A stretch of 64,000 nucleotides of DNA, from assembly GCA_050008465.1 (NCBI GenBank), contig JBEKMO010000005.1, positions 32,423 to 96,422 on the forward strand, in the 5' to 3' direction. This document shows positions 8,673-19,900 of the stretch, piece by piece. The translations under genes and the position numbers were made by a program. Each line of letters opens with the position of its first letter. Positions within the stretch are counted from its first letter, which is position 1. The notes beneath the pieces are model-generated. The model did no database searches. It saw only the letters and a list, made by a program, of their open reading frames with translations, and was not told where the DNA came from. Source of the stretch: Fen-330 sp050008465 (lineage in GTDB: Bacteria > Acidobacteriota > Terriglobia > Bryobacterales > Bryobacteraceae).

Positions 8673-10235
8673 TCAGAACGAGATGTTGACAATCTCGTCC
8701 CCGCGCGCCGCGGCGCGGACCATCACGTGCAGGCTTTCCCCCGCCGAATCGTAATACCACGTTCCCGGCGCTAGCCGCGCCCGGGCATCGACCCGGCCAA
8801 GTTCGGCTTCGCCCAGCATCACTTTGCGGCACGCCGGGGTGTGGTGCACAATCCACTCGTACGTGCGCTCGTGGAGCGATTCGGTCTCCAGCCGCAGAAA
8901 CTCGTCAGCCGGGGCGGCGTGTACCTGCGAGATTTCCCCGAGGTCCTCCTCATAGAGGAAAAACTCGGCGCCCAGTTTGGGGAAGTAGTGCAACTCCAGC
9001 GGCCCGCCGGGGATCTCCGCGGCCAGCGGCAGGATGGTGCCGTTCCGGGTGAAGATCGGCATCTCGTCGGGAGCCGCTCGCACCGTGATTTCCTGGCGGC
9101 CCTTGTACACCTCGTTGGTCCGCAGCTCCGTCCAGATCCCCTGCGGCAGGTAGACGCGAACGTTCTCCAACGGGCCTAGCACGGGCGCTACCAGCAATTC
9201 GTCTCCCACCATGAACTCGTCGCTGTGCCGCGCGGCGATGGCGTCTTTCGGAAACTGCATCGCCAGCGGATGGATCAGCGGAGTCCCACGAACCCACGTC
9301 TCGTACCCATATGCCACCAGGTACGGGATCAACCTCTCGCGCCGCCGCAGCGACACCCCCGGAGCAGCGTACAGCTTCGGGATGAATGCCGCCAGTTGCA
9401 CCGCGCGGGCCAGCAGCGCGCCGCCGGCGGCCTGGTAACGGGAGAGGTCAAAGGAAGGCACCAGCATGGCCGACAGGCTCTCGTGCTGGAGCGCATAGAC
9501 CGTTCCGCGCAGTTCCTCCCACGAAACCGGGCCAGCGGCCTTCCCTCTCGGCTTCCGAATCTCCAGGTCCGCGGAGCCGAAATCCTCAACCTCCCCCGCA
9601 GCCCCCAGGTGTTCTTCCAGGATCTCCTTCGGCGTCGGCCCGTAGTAGAAGAAGAACTCGACGCGGTCTCCTGGAACGATTGTCCGCCGCCGGTCCGGCC
9701 GGGATGAGGCGAGATCGAACGAGCACCTGCCGGGAGCACGGAAGTACTCGCCGTAGCCTCCGCTCGAGATGAGGAACGGCTTGGTCGCCTCGATGAGGGA
9801 GCCGCGCAGGTCGAGACTGGGCGTGCGCCGTGAACCCAGGCCGTAGAACCGCTCGGCCGCCGCTACCGTGCTCTCCAGAACGACCGAGGCTGCCTCGTCG
9901 CGAACGGTGGTCGTCGTGAGCGGCCCGTCATTGCTTTGGATCTCCAGGCGCCCGGCGTCCTTGCTCACCGCCACCGTGAGATACCGCGTGCGGAAGCGCA
10001 CCCGGGCGCCCAGGTCCTCAACCGTGACCGCGACCGTGCTGTTCTTGATCGGCCCCGCCGCGGGCCCAGGCGCGCCCCAGCTCCTCGCAAAACGGAATGT
10101 GGACGCGCTGACCCACTCCACCTCCGCGCTACCCTTCGGCAGCCTCAACTCGAACGTGTTGGCCAGTCTGGTTGGTGCGCCCTGCGCCCAGACCTGCCCG
10201 CAGACCAGGCCGATTCCGAGAACCAGTCTCCGCAT
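8673..10235 (-). CDS. GH31-like protein lacking the catalytic barrel
   Basis: The 520-residue secreted protein (signal peptide MRRLVLGIGLVCGQVWAQG) begins with the beta-sandwich N-domain of family 31 glycosidases (AERFYGLGSR, PFLISSGGYGEYF, FFFYYGPTPKEILEEHLG). It ends with the family's C-terminal sandwich (RERLIPYLVAYGYE, GTPLIHPLAMQFP, DEFMVGDELLVAPVLG, VYLPQGIW). Between these, where a family member has several hundred residues of (beta/alpha)8 barrel with the WxDxNE nucleophile motif, there are only about 80 residues. No nucleophile or acid/base motif is visible, and full-length relatives are roughly 650-800 residues. The reading frame is open, so this looks like an internal in-frame loss rather than a recent frameshift. 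It directly abuts the M24 peptidase stop codon and is the last gene of the peptide-use operon. Confidence 0.75.
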   Translation of the reverse strand: MRRLVLGIGLVCGQVWAQGAPTRLANTFELRLPKGSAEVEWVSASTFRFARSWGAPGPAAGPIKNSTVAVTVEDLGARVRFRTRYLTVAVSKDAGRLEIQSNDGPLTTTTVRDEAASVVLESTVAAAERFYGLGSRRTPSLDLRGSLIEATKPFLISSGGYGEYFRAPGRCSFDLASSRPDRRRTIVPGDRVEFFFYYGPTPKEILEEHLGAAGEVEDFGSADLEIRKPRGKAAGPVSWEELRGTVYALQHESLSAMLVPSFDLSRYQAAGGALLARAVQLAAFIPKLYAAPGVSLRRRERLIPYLVAYGYETWVRGTPLIHPLAMQFPKDAIAARHSDEFMVGDELLVAPVLGPLENVRVYLPQGIWTELRTNEVYKGRQEITVRAAPDEMPIFTRNGTILPLAAEIPGGPLELHYFPKLGAEFFLYEEDLGEISQVHAAPADEFLRLETESLHERTYEWIVHHTPACRKVMLGEAELGRVDARARLAPGTWYYDSAGESLHVMVRAAARGDEIVNISF

Positions 10236-11405
10236 CTATAGAATCACCAGCCGCTCTTGGATTTCGCCGGTGACCCGCGCCGCGTCCTCCCCCACGAACA
10301 CGTTGACCTCCGAGCGGATGCCGAACTCCGGCAGGTAGATGCCCGGCTCGATCGAGAAACATGTCCAGGGGATGATGCGGCGCTCGTCGTGCGTTTCCAG
10401 GTTGTCCATGTTGGCGCCCGCCCCATGGACCTCGGCGCCGATCGAATGTCCGGTGCGGTGGGTGAAATACTCTCCGTAGCCGCGCTCGCGGATGACGCCA
10501 CGCGCCGCGTCGTCCACCTCGAAACCGCGCAGAGGGCGTCCGGCTGCGATGGCGTCCTGGACGAGTTTCACCGCGCGGTCGCGCGCCTCCCGCACGATCT
10601 CGAAGACGCTCTGGATCGCCGCCGGCGGCTCGGGACCGCAATATCCGGTCCACGTGATGTCGTAGTAAACGCTCTCCGGCACGTCCACCTTCGCCCAGAT
10701 ATCCGTGAGCAACAGGTCCCTGGGGCGGATTTCGCGGCAAGCTTCCGCCCGCGGCTCGTAGTGCGGATTCGAGGAGTTCTCGTTAACCGCGATCGTAGGG
10801 CCGTGATCGGTCACGAGGCCGGCCTCTGCAAAGCCCTTCCGAAAGAACTGCTGCACCTCGAACTCGGTTACTCTCCGGCCGGCTCGGAGGCAGTCGCTTA
10901 CCAATTGGTAAGCGTTTCGGCGGATCTCATCCACCTTGCGCCCCGCCTCCAGGTGCAGATCCAGGTTCGCCTGGGTCCAGCGCGCCTCGAAGTACTGGAT
11001 TAGGTTGGCGGAGCTCGCCACTTCGACCCCCGTCGCGCGCACCAATTCGATGGTGCCCCCATCGACAATCGACACCAGCGGAACCGCGCACTCCGGCGAG
11101 TACTGCATGGCCACGCGCCGGCATCCCGCCAGCATCCCGCTCAGCCCTTCCACCTGTTCGCTCCAGCTCGAGTATTGCTGTTTTGCCCCGGGCACCCCAT
11201 CCAACAGGAACGGCTCGATGCGGTGCACCAATCCCTTCGGCTTGCCGTGCGCCGGAATCAGGTAATACCACCGCCGCGACACCAGTGCCGGTGGTGAGAG
11301 CCCCAGCACCCGGTACGCCAGCGGGTCGCGCTGGTGGTGGTCGAAGAACAGCCAGCCATCCAAGCCCTCATCGATCAGGGCCTGCTGAATCGCCGCAAGG
11401 TCCAT
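10236..11405 (-). CDS. M24-family Xaa-Pro peptidase
   Basis: This 389-residue cytosolic metallopeptidase of the aminopeptidase P/prolidase family has a creatinase-like N-domain followed by the pita-bread catalytic domain. Probable metal ligands are visible in order: Asp in LLTDIWAK, Asp in VYYDITWTG, His in HRTGHSIGAEVHG, Glu in FSIEPGIYLPE and Glu in IRSEVNVFV. Such enzymes release the N-terminal residue before proline or split X-Pro dipeptides. It sits two bases after the POT peptide transporter, consistent with hydrolysis of imported peptides. Confidence 0.9.
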   Translation of the reverse strand: MDLAAIQQALIDEGLDGWLFFDHHQRDPLAYRVLGLSPPALVSRRWYYLIPAHGKPKGLVHRIEPFLLDGVPGAKQQYSSWSEQVEGLSGMLAGCRRVAMQYSPECAVPLVSIVDGGTIELVRATGVEVASSANLIQYFEARWTQANLDLHLEAGRKVDEIRRNAYQLVSDCLRAGRRVTEFEVQQFFRKGFAEAGLVTDHGPTIAVNENSSNPHYEPRAEACREIRPRDLLLTDIWAKVDVPESVYYDITWTGYCGPEPPAAIQSVFEIVREARDRAVKLVQDAIAAGRPLRGFEVDDAARGVIRERGYGEYFTHRTGHSIGAEVHGAGANMDNLETHDERRIIPWTCFSIEPGIYLPEFGIRSEVNVFVGEDAARVTGEIQERLVIL

Positions 11406-11407
11406 GT

Positions 11408-12876
<1,469 letters not shown>

Positions 12877-12901
<25 letters not shown>

Positions 12902-14094
12902 AGGATGTCGGTCCGGAAGCTCGCCACTCCGGCGGCGCCCCTCGGGTCCACTACTCGGAAGCTTAGCACGTCGTCCAGCCAGTCCTGGCTCGATCCGTCG
13001 AAGTACTGCGTGGCCGCCGTTAGCGTGTATTCCTGCTGCGCCAGCAGGCAGTCGAACCCGAAGTCCACTTCGAGCTGTTCGCCCGCGTGGAACTCGCCCA
13101 ACTCGCGCTGTTCCAGCCGCGTGTTTGTCCCGAACACGTCGATCCCGAGCCGGTTGCGGATCAGGATTCCTACGATCGGGTCGGAGACCTGCCGCCGGAA
13201 TCGCGCCGTTACCCTCACCGTAACCCGCTCGCCGCTCATCAGCGTCGTCGAAGGCGCCCCTTCCGCGTTGAGAAGCTCAACGCGCGCGATCTCGCTCGCG
13301 CCGTCGCCGTGCCGGAAGCTGCTGGCCAGGCCGCTGCGCCCCTCCTCTTCCGGGCCGCGCTTCTGCCGCTCCACCACCAGCCCCACGTAGCGGTTCACCA
13401 CGTCCCGCGGGCTGCCTTCGGCCTCGATGCGCCCCCCCAGCATCAGGATCGCCCGGTGCGCCAGCCGCTTCACCAGCCCCAGGTCATGCGAGACAAACAG
13501 CACGGTCACCTTGCGGTCTTTCAGCTCCTCGAACTTCTGGATGCAGCGATTGGCGAAGATCGCGTCCCCGACCGCCAGCGCCTCGTCCACAATCAGGATC
13601 TCCGGCTCCACATGGATGGCCGTGGCGAACGCCAGCCGCACGTACATTCCGCTCGAGTACTCCTTCACCGGCCGGTCGATGAACTCGCCAATCTCCGCGA
13701 ACGCGGCAATGCGCGGGAACGCGCTCTCGCACTGGGCCGGCGTCAGTCCCATGATCTCCCCGTTCATGAAAACGTTCTCGCGGCCCGTGAACTCCGGGTT
13801 GAAGCCCGCCCCCAGCTCCAGTAGCGCCGCCACCCGCCCCTGCGTCACCACCCGCCCTCGCGTCGGCCGCAGGATGCCGCAGACCAGTTGCAGCAGCGTG
13901 CTCTTGCCCGAACCATTGGGCCCCACGATCCCCAGGATTTCCCCGCGCTCCACCGCCACACTGACGTCGCGCAGCGCCCAGAAGTCCGAATGCGCGCGGC
14001 GCGAGCCGAACGGCAGCAGCTCGAAGATCCGGTCCGACGGCCGCCGGTAGAGGTGGAAGACTTTCGAGACGTTCTGAATCAAGACCGCAGCCAA
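12877..14094 (-). CDS. polysaccharide ABC transporter ATP-binding protein with Wzt C-terminal domain
   Basis: The 405-residue protein has an N-terminal ABC ATPase domain: Walker A GPNGSGKST at 58-66, signature KEYSSGMYVRLAFATAI and Walker B ILIVDEALAVGD. From about residue 250 a beta-sandwich resembles the Wzt carbohydrate-binding domain that reads the end of an O-antigen or similar glycan (RVELLNAEGAPSTTLMSGERVTVRV...NRLGIDVFGTNT). A partner Wzm-type permease would be expected but is not in the window. The start is a TTG at 14094, chosen because AGGAGG lies about five bases upstream. It overlaps the POT gene by 25 bases. Confidence 0.88.
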
Positions 14095-14155
14095 CAGACC
14101 CTCCTCATTGAGGGTACAAGCTGGACCCTGTACTCGACAACCGGGGATGGGGCAA

Positions 14156-16840
14156 TCAACCCTGAAACGTGCTCCGCCGGCTGCTCTCGGGCAGCGGCGC
14201 GGGGTATCCGATGAGGCAAAACTGGTCCAGCGCGAACAGCACCACCGACTCGACGCCCTCCGCTCTGGCCATTCTCACTTCTTTCAGCCAGGGCGAGGTG
14301 GGATCGCTGATGCCGACCAAGTGTGCGCTTTGATGAGGCGGGAAATTGCGGCTTCGCGGCAGCTCGATGGACTCCAGGCACTTGTCCAGGTTCCGGCCGT
14401 AAGTGTACCCGAAGCTCTCCGTCTTGAGACAGTCCAGCGCCTGCGGTGTCCAGTCCGCCGCCGGGTAATTGACGGCACGGTTGAGATCCGTCTCGTTGAC
14501 GTCGAGCGGATAGAGAACTTCGAACCGGCAGTTTGAATACGACTGCCGCACGTAGCCGATCACCTGGTTCGTGAAGTTGCCGATCAGCGTGGGCAGAAAC
14601 GCCACCTCGTCCGAGTACTCCGAGGGCGGCACGGTGTTGTCGGTGATGATGCCCATCTCGCGCCCGTGCTGCGACTGGAACGCCACCCGCGTGTAGTCGT
14701 CGTAGAATGGCATCCCCGAGCGCGCGTCCCGGAAGTACCACCACTGCACTTCGCCGAATTGCAGGTAGGGCTGCATTCCCGCTTCCTGCATGGTCTGCGC
14801 GAGGTCCCGGTAGGCCTCTTTCCAGAACGCGATGCTGGCCGGCGAGAAATTCGTTTGCAGGGCCGGAGTGTTGAGCAGCACCGGATCCCCGGCTGGGCAC
14901 CTCTGCGCGATGCCCGCGCCCGCCGAGGGGTCTCCGTGCTGCAACTCCATGCTGAGCGCGGCCGTCGCATCGATGCCGTATGCTTCGAGCGCCGCGAAGA
15001 AGCTCCGGCTCCAGTCGCGCGCCGCCCGGTTCAGGCGCGGCGTCGCCGCCAGGTCCGTGCGCCAGTCGCCGTCCGCTCCGCCCTCGAGCGTTGGCCCGCT
15101 CGCCTGCGCGTGAAAATCCGTGCACGTAGTGCTCGCCGCCAGGCTGATCAGGTTCCCTTCGGCGCCCATGGCGCGCGCGTAGATGGTGAGTAGCGTCCCT
15201 TCCGCGGAAGCCCGATACGCCATGTACCCGCGGTTGATCTCCAGCTCGAAGGCTTTCGCCACCGTCTCCGCCGTGTCCCCCACGTAGTGAACGTGCGTGA
15301 GTTCCAGCGTGCCCAGCGTGACGGTCGTGTTGTACCCGTAGCCGAATGTCGGAGTGCCGCTGAACTCGACCGTCCCCGACGCGTACTGGTGTCCCACCCG
15401 AACCAGCTCGTAAAACCACAGCGCGCCCGCATAGTGGTTCTGCCGCCCGTGAAACCCCAGCGCCCAGATCATCCACGCCGTTCTCTCCGGCGCCAGGCAG
15501 ATCGAATGGTCCGTATCCCAGTCCGTCGCCAGAGTCAGCTTCTGGTCCCCGCCGATCTCCGGCAACTCCGCCGCCGGCGCCGCGACCTCCAGGAAGTCGA
15601 AGTAGAAGGTGCTTCCTTCCGGCCCCGTGAACGAGATCGCGACCGTGTGATTGCCTTCTGCGAAATCACCCAGGGGGATTCGCACCAGGACGTCTTCGCC
15701 GGGAATCAGCAGGTCCTTGGTCGTCGCAGTTCCGCCATCCACCGAAACCGACACCTGCCCGCCGTCGAAGGTCTTTCTGGTTCCCAGGTATAGCGAGTGC
15801 GCCGCCGAAGCGTGGTAGGTGCAGCTCAAACCAGAGCCGGCCACCGCCGTCGAGTGAATCGTCCCTTCCGAGAAGTTCCCCGTGCCCTTGATCCACGTAC
15901 CCGTATAACTCACGTCCGTATCTTGGATCCGGCGGCTCCTGGGCCCGGCTACCGTGTAAGTGCGGCTCGTTCCCGCCGCCGTCCAGTTACTGACCTGGAC
16001 CTGGAACTCGGTCCGCTGATACGCGCCCGCCTGTAAGTCCGCCGCGTATGTCCATCGCATTTTCCGCACGGCAGTGGTCGGAACGTGATTGGTGGCGGTA
16101 TCCGTCAAGTTGTCGAAGTCTAGATGAACCCGCCACTTCGACGGCGAGACGCCTCCACCGAACTGCGTGTGCCACGGCTGCCAGTGCTCCGTCCGCGCCC
16201 CGGAAACGAAACCGTAGGCTCCGATCCGGTTCCAGTTCGCCCCCGCGTTCACGCACGTGAGCGTGATTTGTGCGCCCGCAACGGACGCCTGCACCGCGGT
16301 CGAAAGCGCGTTGATGATGCCCACCAGCGCCGCGACCGCCGTCTGGATCGTATCGGCGCCGGTCAGCAAGTAGTTGTACTGCTCGGAGAGCCACGCGATT
16401 CCGATATAGTCCCCGGCGGTCGGCGTCCCCTGGAGTTCCAGCGTCGCCGCTGCCGCCACATACGAGCCTTCGACCGCCGTCGCGTAGTCCCGCAGCCGCA
16501 CCAGCCGCGAATCGGTCTCGCCCTCCAGCCAGATCCGCAGGAACGGCCACTCCACCGTCCAATACAGGTCCGAGTCCATCGGAACGCAGTTGGTTCGGGT
16601 TTCGTCGTAGGTGAGTTCGAGACCGCTCAGGTCACCGTCGGGAAGGTTGCGGAAGGCGGGATGTTCAAAAAAGTTGTCGCGGTTCCACTCCACCACCGCC
16701 CAGTCGAACTGCTGCCGCCACGAGCCGGAAACCGTGAATCCGGTCGCGCTCGTCGCGCTCAGCGCGGCGATGGCCGATGGGCGCTGGAAGTAACAAAGCA
16801 AGTCGCGATCGGGCCGTAATTTCTCCAGGCTCTGCACCAT
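14156..16840 (-). CDS. phage tail-tip protein with TIM-barrel-like C-terminal half
   Basis: This 894-residue protein is the last gene of the phage structural cassette. The N-terminal part (DRDLLCYFQRPSAIAALSA, QQFDWAVVEWNRDNFFEHP) and the middle beta-rich domains look like tail structure. Residues about 600-870 look like a glycosidase-type TIM barrel (ATAALSMELQHGDP, FWKEAYRDLAQTMQEAGM, YLQFGEVQWWYF, GIITDNTVPP). It may relate to the proteins called 'non-contractile tail sheath' or to the GTA TIM-barrel family, but I recall this from memory and could not check it. A role in reaching or digesting surface glycans is inference. The start is the ATG at 16840 with GAGGGG directly upstream; the open frame extends to a TTG at 16855 that lies inside a REP-like repeat and was rejected. 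Confidence 0.6.
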   Translation of the reverse strand: MVQSLEKLRPDRDLLCYFQRPSAIAALSATSATGFTVSGSWRQQFDWAVVEWNRDNFFEHPAFRNLPDGDLSGLELTYDETRTNCVPMDSDLYWTVEWPFLRIWLEGETDSRLVRLRDYATAVEGSYVAAAATLELQGTPTAGDYIGIAWLSEQYNYLLTGADTIQTAVAALVGIINALSTAVQASVAGAQITLTCVNAGANWNRIGAYGFVSGARTEHWQPWHTQFGGGVSPSKWRVHLDFDNLTDTATNHVPTTAVRKMRWTYAADLQAGAYQRTEFQVQVSNWTAAGTSRTYTVAGPRSRRIQDTDVSYTGTWIKGTGNFSEGTIHSTAVAGSGLSCTYHASAAHSLYLGTRKTFDGGQVSVSVDGGTATTKDLLIPGEDVLVRIPLGDFAEGNHTVAISFTGPEGSTFYFDFLEVAAPAAELPEIGGDQKLTLATDWDTDHSICLAPERTAWMIWALGFHGRQNHYAGALWFYELVRVGHQYASGTVEFSGTPTFGYGYNTTVTLGTLELTHVHYVGDTAETVAKAFELEINRGYMAYRASAEGTLLTIYARAMGAEGNLISLAASTTCTDFHAQASGPTLEGGADGDWRTDLAATPRLNRAARDWSRSFFAALEAYGIDATAALSMELQHGDPSAGAGIAQRCPAGDPVLLNTPALQTNFSPASIAFWKEAYRDLAQTMQEAGMQPYLQFGEVQWWYFRDARSGMPFYDDYTRVAFQSQHGREMGIITDNTVPPSEYSDEVAFLPTLIGNFTNQVIGYVRQSYSNCRFEVLYPLDVNETDLNRAVNYPAADWTPQALDCLKTESFGYTYGRNLDKCLESIELPRSRNFPPHQSAHLVGISDPTSPWLKEVRMARAEGVESVVLFALDQFCLIGYPAPLPESSRRSTFQG

Positions 16841-16850
16841 TCTCCCCTCA

Positions 16851-16912
16851 CGCAACCGAGGGACTGCCTAGGCCGTCCGCTGTGGGGACGGCTCAGGCTG
16901 TCCCGGGTTGCC
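16851..16912. repeat. REP-like palindrome family 1, copy A
   Basis: This 62-base unit starts CGCAACCGAGGGACTGCC, contains the perfect inner inverted repeat GCCGTCC/GGACGGC around CGCTGTGG, and ends GGCTGTCCCGGGTTGCC, which pairs imperfectly with the start. The same unit recurs at 29671-29732, 31421-31470 (cut short) and, inverted, at 52710-52776. Here it lies between the hub gene and the last tail gene. Confidence 0.85.
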
Positions 16913-16957
16913 TCCCTTCAGCCTGCCGACATTCTCCGCTGCCCGCGCGGTTAGCGC

Positions 16958-19900
16958 TTATAGGCGGATCGTCACCGTCAAGTCCCGGCCCGGGCTCGCG
17001 TCCGCGCTCTGGGGGACCGATGTGATGTTCAGGCTGAGCTGGGCGCCCGCCGCCAGCGGCGGCCGGCCAAACCCACTCACAACGTTTGAGTACCTCCAAC
17101 CCGGCGGATTCCCAGGGGCCGGAATCGTCAGGCTACAGTACAAAGCGTCGTCACGCCGGATTTCCAGTTGCACCGGATCGACCGTCGGCGCTTCGTTCAC
17201 CACCGCGAAGATCTGCCCCACCGAATGCGTCTCCTGCACGATCAACGGCGGCGCCGCATTCGTCTGGATTGCCAGGTAGCCCTCCACCTGGATCGTGAAC
17301 TGCCCTCCCGAGAGCGTGCGCAACCCTCCATCCACCGTCCCGGTGTAGCAGGCCGACCCTGGCTCGCTGTTGCCGATCGCGTTGGTCACGCAAAGCTGTG
17401 CGCACGCGATCCGCGCGTCGGCAAGCAGAATCGGGTAGCTGAAGTTCCCGCTCGCCGGGCTCCCGAAGAAGTCCCGTGGAAACGCCACCACGAAAACCTT
17501 GCTGTCCAGGTGATAAACCGGGGAGGGGGGCTGCACAGCATGCGCCGCGGCCGTGCTTCCCTCGACGCCACGCGTCACCCTGTAGCTCAGGCCGCCGTTG
17601 AGCACCTCTTCGACCCGCAGGATCTCAAACTCGATCTGCACCAGGCCGCCCACCGCCGCGCTCCCCGCTTGCGTCAACCCGATCGACGTGTCGGTCTCCC
17701 CGATTGCGCCGCTCAGCAGCACTTGCGACGGGCTGCCCAACTCGCTCCAGTAGTTCAGCGTCAGCGTCGCCGACGAGATAGTGCGCGTATTCGTCAGTTC
17801 GGCGAACGCGATCGTCATCAGCTCCACCGACCCCCGTCCCCGCGGCGCCAGTCCGAATACTGGTTGTCCGGGCGCCTCGGCGTCCAGCGCTGCGCCCGCT
17901 CCGCTGATCCGCCACCGCGTCAGCGGTGAAAGCTCCCAGGCGCACTCCGTGTCCTGCGCGTTCGCCGCCCTTCCGGACACGTGCAGGGTGGCCCCCACTC
18001 GCGTCGGGATCTCGAACTCTACTGGGCTGCTGGCGCCCCTCGCCCCGAAGTGCCATCCCGATTCGGCGATCGCGAAACAGCTCGTCGTGTCCGGAACGAC
18101 GTCCCACTTCCGTCCCACCGTCAGTGTGGTGGCGTCGTTGGACGCGATCGCGCGCTCCTGCCCCGCGCCCGTCCCCTTGGTGATCCGCACCATCATGCCC
18201 TGGTTGCCGTTTACGCCCATCCCCAGAGTCGAGTTCCCGATGGTGTCGCTCGAGTACGTGGTCGCCACGCACTCCGGCTGCAATTCCAGCCGCCAGTAAA
18301 AGTTTGCGTGATCATAGTTGGCGTCCGGCGGAGGTTGCAGCCCGATGGCCGCGCCCGCATCGGTGAAAGTCGCCGCGATCGTTTGGTTCGACGCGATCCG
18401 GAACAACTGTTCCGGCGTCGGACCCCGATACACGTTGAACCCGGTCGAATTTGAGCTGAAACTCAGCCCGCCGAGCGTAACTCGATTGTTGTTCGTTCCC
18501 GATGGAATCGTGGCCCGCACGACAAAGGAAAGCCCGCTCTCCGCTCCGCTGGCGTCGGTTGCCGTCACCGCGTAGTACAGGGTCTGGTCGCCACCCAGAC
18601 TTCCGCCCGCCGAGTCCGACTGCGCCGCCAGGCTGATGATCGGTATTCCCAGCCCCGACATCGCCGGTTGCGCCGGCACGACGAACCCCGCTTCCAGCGT
18701 CAGGCTTGTGCCTCCGTCCGCGCCTTCTCTGCTCTTCTCGACGATTTCGAACTGTGGCGTCCCCTCGGCGTCCAGCACCTTCCCAACCAGCGGCCGCGGC
18801 GTTCCCGCTCCCGCGCCTGGCTGCCGCCGCACCGACGAGTTTTCGAACGTGTTGTCATCCGTGTACCACTCGTCTTGGTGGATCTGCGCGGTAATGAGCG
18901 CTGTCCCGTAGTTCGCGCCTGGGGCTATCTTGGTGATGCGGAACGGCTGCCGGTCGAATCCCTCCTTCAGGTAAGTCACCGTGACCAGGTCCCCGGGCCG
19001 CAGTGCCACCCCGCGCACACTGGTTTCGAACTCGACGTACGTATTTCCCGCAATCGCCTTGTCCAGGTAGAACTTCGCCACCCTGGCCGCCTGATCGAAG
19101 TTCGGAATCCCCAGCACCGGCAGCGTCAGACTGATCTCCTGTCCGGCTGCCGACACATCGTCCGCGTCCGTCAGCGACAGGCTGTCCTGCTGGTATTCGT
19201 TGAACGCGTCCTGAAACTCCATGGTCACCCGGTTCGCTGTTTCGGCCGTGCTTTTTGACCACATGCGAATTGCGGGCTCGCCATTGGGTTTCCTCAGAAT
19301 TCCCGAGAACCCGTTCGAGCCGTCTCCGAACTCGTAACTCGGCCATCCACCGTTCAGTGCCGCCTCGCTGTTGCTCCCTCCCGGCTTGGTCGGCTGTTCG
19401 AGCGCCAGCGTGTTCTCCACCCCCATCTCGAGCTGGCCCCCCGCGGCGTACCTCAGGAACAGCCGCGCGTTATTCCGAATCCCGCGCGCCACGTCCCCCG
19501 CGCTGCGCCGGTTCTGGAGCACCAGGTTGCACTGGAACCGCGGAATCTGGATCGCGTTCCCGAACAGATCCAGCGCCGGAATCAGCTCCGCACAGCACAC
19601 TGCCGCCCGCCCGAAGCTCCCCAGGTCGATATCGTCCAGACTCCACCCGCACCGCTGCAAGACATCCAGCAGCACCCACGCCGGGTTGTTCGTGAAGCTC
19701 TCGCCCACGTAGCTCCCATCCGGCGCGAACTGCTCCAGCTTCATTCCCTGGATCAGCACCTGGATTTGCGGCAGCGACGTTCCGCTGTTGATCCGGTTTG
19801 GGACCACCACCGAGAGCAACGCCATGCTGCCGTAGGGGTCCCCCAGCGGGTTGCCGGCCCCGTCTGTGAAGTTCAGATCGAAACCGCCGGTCCGGCCCCC

